Assembly: GCA_947450015.1 (NCBI GenBank)
Contig: CANFUB010000089.1
Span: 1 to 9,109, forward strand
Length of the DNA: 9,109 nucleotides
Origin: Bacteroidota bacterium
GTDB taxonomy: Bacteria; Bacteroidota; Bacteroidia; NS11-12g; UBA955
Reading direction: 5' to 3'
Positions 6,327 to 9,109 of the stretch are shown one piece after another. Within the stretch, counting starts at the first letter, position 1; each line of letters begins with the position of its first letter. Under the pieces are notes generated by a model that did not search any database, had not been told where the DNA came from, and worked only from the letters and a program-made list of their open reading frames with translations. The translations under genes were made by a program, and so were the position numbers.

Positions 6327-8214
6327 GGTTAAGCAAATTAATTATAATGGTAGTGCCCTCGTTTGGTTCGGAGTTCATGTAAAACTCGGCACCAATATCT
6401 TTGGCCCTGGCTTGCATGTTTTGCAAACCAAAATGTCCCTTGGCCAAACCTTCTGCTTCTTTAAATCCTACCCCATTGTCTTCGATCTTAAAATCAAATA
6501 CAGAAAATTCGCTGTTGTAAAAATACACTTCAATTTTAGTGGCTTTGGAATGGCGCACCGCATTGCTGAATGCCTCCTGACAGATGCGAAATAAATTCAA
6601 AGCCTGCATGGGTTTTAGTACTTCGCTGGTTTTAATATTCTCATGAAAATTGCAATGTATATTGGCATTGAAATCGAGCATTTTTAAACAGTACTGTTTA
6701 AACTTATCGGCAAAGGCTTCGGTGGTAATGCTCTCGTGGTTCAAGGCCCATACGGTTTCTCTTAAAGTTAAAATGGCTTGCTTGCTCATATCGGCAATGG
6801 AATGCAAACGTTTGTTGTCGGGCACTATGTCTTGTATCACTTCTAAATTGGTAACAATGTACGACAATTGCGCCCCCACATTATCGTGTAAGTCGTGCGA
6901 AATCGAAATGCGCTGCTGTTGCTCGGCCTCGTGTACCAAATTTTGCGCAATTAAATTTTGCATAATTTGCCGTCTGCGATAATATAAAAAGCCTGCAATC
7001 ACTAATAAAATACTAAAGGCCACAACCCCATAAGTCAATTGTTTTCTAGCTTTAATTTCTGTTTGGGCTTTGGCAATTTGCAATTCTTGAATTTTATTTT
7101 GTTGTTGCAATTGTTTGTTTTCGTTTTCCTTTTTCTCTACCCCATATTGGGCTTCGGTATTGGCAATCAATTGCGAAGTTTCTTCTCTGAAAATCGAATC
7201 GCGCATGTATTTTACTTTCACGAAATATTCTGCTGCAGTTTTGTACTCGCCTAGCTTTTGTTTGATAATGGCATAGTGAAAATAAATGTTCGATTGCACT
7301 TTTGGCGATTCAATGTCTTTGCAAATCACAAAGGCCTCTTCTACATATTTCTGTGCGAGGCCAATATTACCAAGGTTCAGGTAGAGCTCCGATAAATACA
7401 TCAACGATTCGCCCAAGCCTGTTTTGTTGTTCGACAACTTGTGGTATTCGATACCTTTTAAATAGGAGGCAATGGCTTCTGTATTGTTTTTAACGGCACG
7501 GTACTCATCGGCAATGTTATGAAAACACTTGCCCAAATTGTAATTGTCTTTCTCCTTTAAATAGATCTTGATGGCCTGTTGATTCATCAGAATGGCCGTG
7601 TCTGGTTTGTTCTCCCTGGCATAAATCATGGCGATATTGCACAACACGTTGGCCTTTTCGTATTCTCTTCCTGCCAAAGCATAATTTTTTAAAGCCAGTT
7701 CGAAATTTAAACGCGACTTGGGTGTATTCCTCAAATCGTTGTACACCAGGCCTATGTTATTGTAGCAATTGCCCAAATAATGGTAGTGTTTTATGGCCTC
7801 TAAAGGTTTAATGGCCGAATAGAAACTGTTCAAGGCATTGGTATAGTCGCCCTTGTTCCAATAGGTTAATCCAATGTTCGACAAGGCGCTGCCCTGCCCT
7901 TTTTGGTTTTTTAATTCTAAATTGAGTACGTATGATTTCTGATAAAAATACAAGGCACTGTCAAAATTACCCGACACATCGTAAACAACCCCTATGCGGT
8001 TATAAGCCCCGCCTAAGCCAATTTGGTAGTTAATTTTTTTAGCCAATTGCATGGCACCAAAAGCCTGTTTTTTGGCCAAGGCAATATCAGAATACAGGTT
8101 TTCAAAGCATGCATCATTTAGTGCTTTAACCTTTGTTGTATCGCCATTTAACGCCATTGCACATGCGCCAAATTTAAACAACAAGATTAAAAATAGTAAA
8201 TTCCTATTCGTCAT
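6316..8214 (-). CDS. TPR-containing sensor histidine kinase (HisKA_3 type)
   Basis: A 632-aa two-component sensor kinase. A signal peptide (about 1-20) leads to a periplasmic region with roughly seven TPR-like repeats (about 65-335). A coiled linker (about 355-392) and one membrane segment (394-412) follow, then the cytosolic kinase. The HisKA_3 dimerisation domain reads QQQRISISHDLHDNVGAQL, with His443 of LHD as the phosphoacceptor. The HATPase domain has an N box around EAFSNAVRHS (547-556), a G1 box EDNGVGF (578-584) and a G2 box GHFGLQNM (593-600). This is the NarL/DegS-like class, which normally signals to a LuxR- or LytTR-type response regulator. None is present in the window, so the partner is either encoded elsewhere or outside these limits. 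The TPRs probably sense a protein or peptide ligand. The gene overlaps the downstream hydrolase start by 11 bp. Its upstream leader carries a direct repeat and a perfect -7 box. FGAC at 15-18 could instead be a weak lipobox, but a following membrane segment makes this unlikely. Confidence 0.95.
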   Translation of the reverse strand: MTNRNLLFLILLFKFGACAMALNGDTTKVKALNDACFENLYSDIALAKKQAFGAMQLAKKINYQIGLGGAYNRIGVVYDVSGNFDSALYFYQKSYVLNLELKNQKGQGSALSNIGLTYWNKGDYTNALNSFYSAIKPLEAIKHYHYLGNCYNNIGLVYNDLRNTPKSRLNFELALKNYALAGREYEKANVLCNIAMIYARENKPDTAILMNQQAIKIYLKEKDNYNLGKCFHNIADEYRAVKNNTEAIASYLKGIEYHKLSNNKTGLGESLMYLSELYLNLGNIGLAQKYVEEAFVICKDIESPKVQSNIYFHYAIIKQKLGEYKTAAEYFVKVKYMRDSIFREETSQLIANTEAQYGVEKKENENKQLQQQNKIQELQIAKAQTEIKARKQLTYGVVAFSILLVIAGFLYYRRRQIMQNLIAQNLVHEAEQQQRISISHDLHDNVGAQLSYIVTNLEVIQDIVPDNKRLHSIADMSKQAILTLRETVWALNHESITTEAFADKFKQYCLKMLDFNANIHCNFHENIKTSEVLKPMQALNLFRICQEAFSNAVRHSKATKIEVYFYNSEFSVFDFKIEDNGVGFKEAEGLAKGHFGLQNMQARAKDIGAEFYMNSEPNEGTTIIINLLNHAH

Positions 8215-8222
8215 TTAATTAT

Positions 8223-8243
8223 GTATGTTAAAGGTATGTTAAA
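8223..8243. repeat. Tandem direct repeat GTATGTTAAA with 11-bp period
   Basis: GTATGTTAAA occurs at 8223-8232 and again, identically, at 8234-8243, one base apart, giving an 11-bp period close to one DNA helical turn. It lies in the 5' leader of the sensor kinase gene, 9-29 bp before its ATG and downstream of the predicted -7 box. Paired direct repeats on one face of the helix are typical of dimeric regulator sites such as those bound by LytTR-type response regulators, but no regulator is identified. Confidence 0.55.
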
Positions 8244-8268
8244 TCATTAGTACGCGGTAAAAATACAT

Positions 8269-8276
8269 CAAATGTA
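8269..8276 (-). promoter_or_regulatory. -7 box of the sensor kinase-hydrolase operon
   Basis: The minus strand reads TACATTTG, an exact match to TAnnTTTG. Transcription would start near 8262, giving a leader of about 48 nt that contains the direct repeat. No well-placed -33 TTG is evident, which leaves room for activator dependence. Confidence 0.5.
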
Positions 8277-8277
8277 C

Positions 8278-8287
8278 TATAGCTATA
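8278..8287. repeat. Perfect 10-bp palindrome TATAGCTATA between divergent promoters
   Basis: TATAGCTATA sits directly upstream of the minus-strand -7 box (8269-8276) and 14 bp upstream of the plus-strand -7 box (8302-8309), overlapping where the -33 regions of both promoters would be. A shared operator is possible. In such AT-rich sequence a 10-bp palindrome can also arise by chance. Confidence 0.3.
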
Positions 8288-8301
8288 AATAAAAATTCAT
8301 A

Positions 8302-8309
8302 TATGTTTG
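8302..8309 (+). promoter_or_regulatory. -7 box of the right-edge lipoprotein gene
   Basis: TATGTTTG is an exact TAnnTTTG match, ending 25 bp before the ATG at 8335. It predicts a transcript start near 8316 and a leader of about 20 nt. There is no obvious -33 TTG. The gene it serves has codon choices rich in AAC, TAC and ATC, which may suggest good expression. Confidence 0.5.
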
Positions 8310-8334
8310 TACCAACCAAATAATTATAATTAAC

Positions 8335-9109
8335 ATGAAAAAATTTAAACTAAGTTTAATGATGCTTACAGCAATCGTTGTACTTGCATCGTGCGGTGGT
8401 CAAATCAGATTGACCGAAACAGAATCAATAGGGAAAGATGCTGTTGTGAATTCTGTATGTGAAAACAACGACATCAAAGTAACTTACGACATGTGGGCAG
8501 AAAATGGTATCACGTATTTCTCAATCTACAACAAAGCCGACAAACCAATGTACATCGACTGGAAACGTTCAGTATTTGTATACAACGATTGGAAAAACGA
8601 CTATTGGGTAGAAAAAAGTACAAGCCAAGAGTATTTAGTACCTTCTGGAACTGGTAAAAACATTACCTATTCAAGAAGAATGTCGACTGTAGTAGCAGAA
8701 AGATATACCTTCATTCCTCCTCATACTTATGTATCGGTGCCAATGAGTTATACCATCATGAGTTCAGCATTAACTTCAACATCTGAAACTACTGGCGATA
8801 ACAAAATGGCTGTAACTATTACTGATAACTTAAAAACCAACCCTAACCATCAGAGAGTAAAAATTCCTAGCACTACTGGCAAAGGAACTGTTAAAGCATA
8901 TGAGTTATCTTACACCAAAGAAACTTCTCCTTGCAGATTTAGAAATTTCTTAACTTATTCATTCGACGAAAAATTTGTTAATGAAAAATTCATCGAAAAT
9001 GAATTCTACGTAAGCAAACACACCCAAATGAGTGTTAAAAATTTCTTAGGCAAGAAAACCAAAGTAAAAGTAAATGTTAAATCTTTTGGCAAAAAAGCGA
9101 AAGGTAAAG
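8335..9109 (+). CDS. Putative lipoprotein, C-terminus cut by window edge
   Basis: I translated 258 codons from the ATG at 8335 with no stop before the window ends. The signal peptide MKKFKLSLMMLTAIVVLASC is a textbook type II signal with lipobox LASC and lipidated Cys20, so this is an envelope lipoprotein. The mature protein contains DNDIKVTYDMWAEN-like beta strands (about 43-58), tryptophan- and tyrosine-rich strands (about 65-92), a Ser/Thr-rich middle (about 140-160) and a strongly basic end from about 230 (many lysines, near KKTKVKVNVK). The sequence starting NNDIKVTYDMW and the SIYNKADKPMYIDW segment look like an immunoglobulin-like or beta-sandwich domain, but I recognise no family. The basic end is probably close to the true C-terminus because lysine density rises sharply. 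It is divergently arranged with the sensor kinase gene and may share regulation with it. Confidence 0.85.
   Translation, partial: MKKFKLSLMMLTAIVVLASCGGQIRLTETESIGKDAVVNSVCENNDIKVTYDMWAENGITYFSIYNKADKPMYIDWKRSVFVYNDWKNDYWVEKSTSQEYLVPSGTGKNITYSRRMSTVVAERYTFIPPHTYVSVPMSYTIMSSALTSTSETTGDNKMAVTITDNLKTNPNHQRVKIPSTTGKGTVKAYELSYTKETSPCRFRNFLTYSFDEKFVNEKFIENEFYVSKHTQMSVKNFLGKKTKVKVNVKSFGKKAKGK

Noticed and set aside
6217..6594. 125-aa plus-strand open frame across the hydrolase and kinase junction
   Set aside because: Antisense to two genes with intact catalytic motifs; no recognisable protein features.
1..9109. Defence system, CRISPR array, prophage or insertion sequence
   Set aside because: No spaced repeat array, transposase, integrase, nuclease or terminal inverted repeats were seen on either strand; the content is housekeeping and envelope genes.

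Overview
The window looks like a chromosomal segment from a Bacteroidota (Bacteroidetes) bacterium. Four signs support this: an AT-rich sequence, clear TAnnTTTG-type -7 promoter boxes with no obvious Shine-Dalgarno sequences, several type II (lipoprotein) signal peptides, and a periplasmic-TPR/HisKA_3 sensor kinase of a layout common in that phylum. The DnaK sequence (VFDCGGGTHDVSVLE) also fits. Genus or species cannot be told from this sequence.

Layout from left to right. (1) Positions 1-728, minus strand: the N-terminal 242 codons of DnaK, running off the left edge, with a 124-bp upstream region rich in TGTCA/TGACA half-sites. (2) Positions 853-2993, minus strand: two tandem paralogous lipoproteins of 340 and 341 aa, of unknown function. 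They are separated by 92 bp containing a terminator-like hairpin, and the downstream copy starts with TTG. (3) Positions 3044-5441, plus strand: a tight three-gene unit. It encodes a secreted protein with a LamG-like N-terminal domain and a long coiled coil, a 118-aa HExxH protein resembling a minimal membrane-associated gluzincin protease, and a 219-aa lipoprotein. (4) Positions 5442-8214, minus strand: a TPR sensor histidine kinase whose end overlaps by 11 bp the start of a membrane-anchored alpha/beta hydrolase. This pair converges on unit 3 with no base between the two stop codons. (5) From 8335, plus strand: a lipoprotein gene cut by the right edge. It diverges from the kinase across a 120-bp region with two perfect -7 boxes, a 10-bp palindrome and an 11-bp-period direct repeat.

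How the genes may work together. Apart from DnaK (chaperone), nearly everything encoded here appears to be exported or membrane-bound: four lipoproteins, one secreted coiled-coil protein, one small membrane protease candidate, one membrane-anchored hydrolase and one periplasmic sensor. The best candidate for an undescribed functional unit is the 3044-5441 operon. The best candidate regulatory element is the repeat-bearing divergent region at 8215-8334. No partner response regulator for the kinase lies in the window.

No rRNA, tRNA, CRISPR array, insertion sequence or phage gene was seen. There is no gene-free stretch over 300 bp; the longest are 729-852 and 8215-8334.
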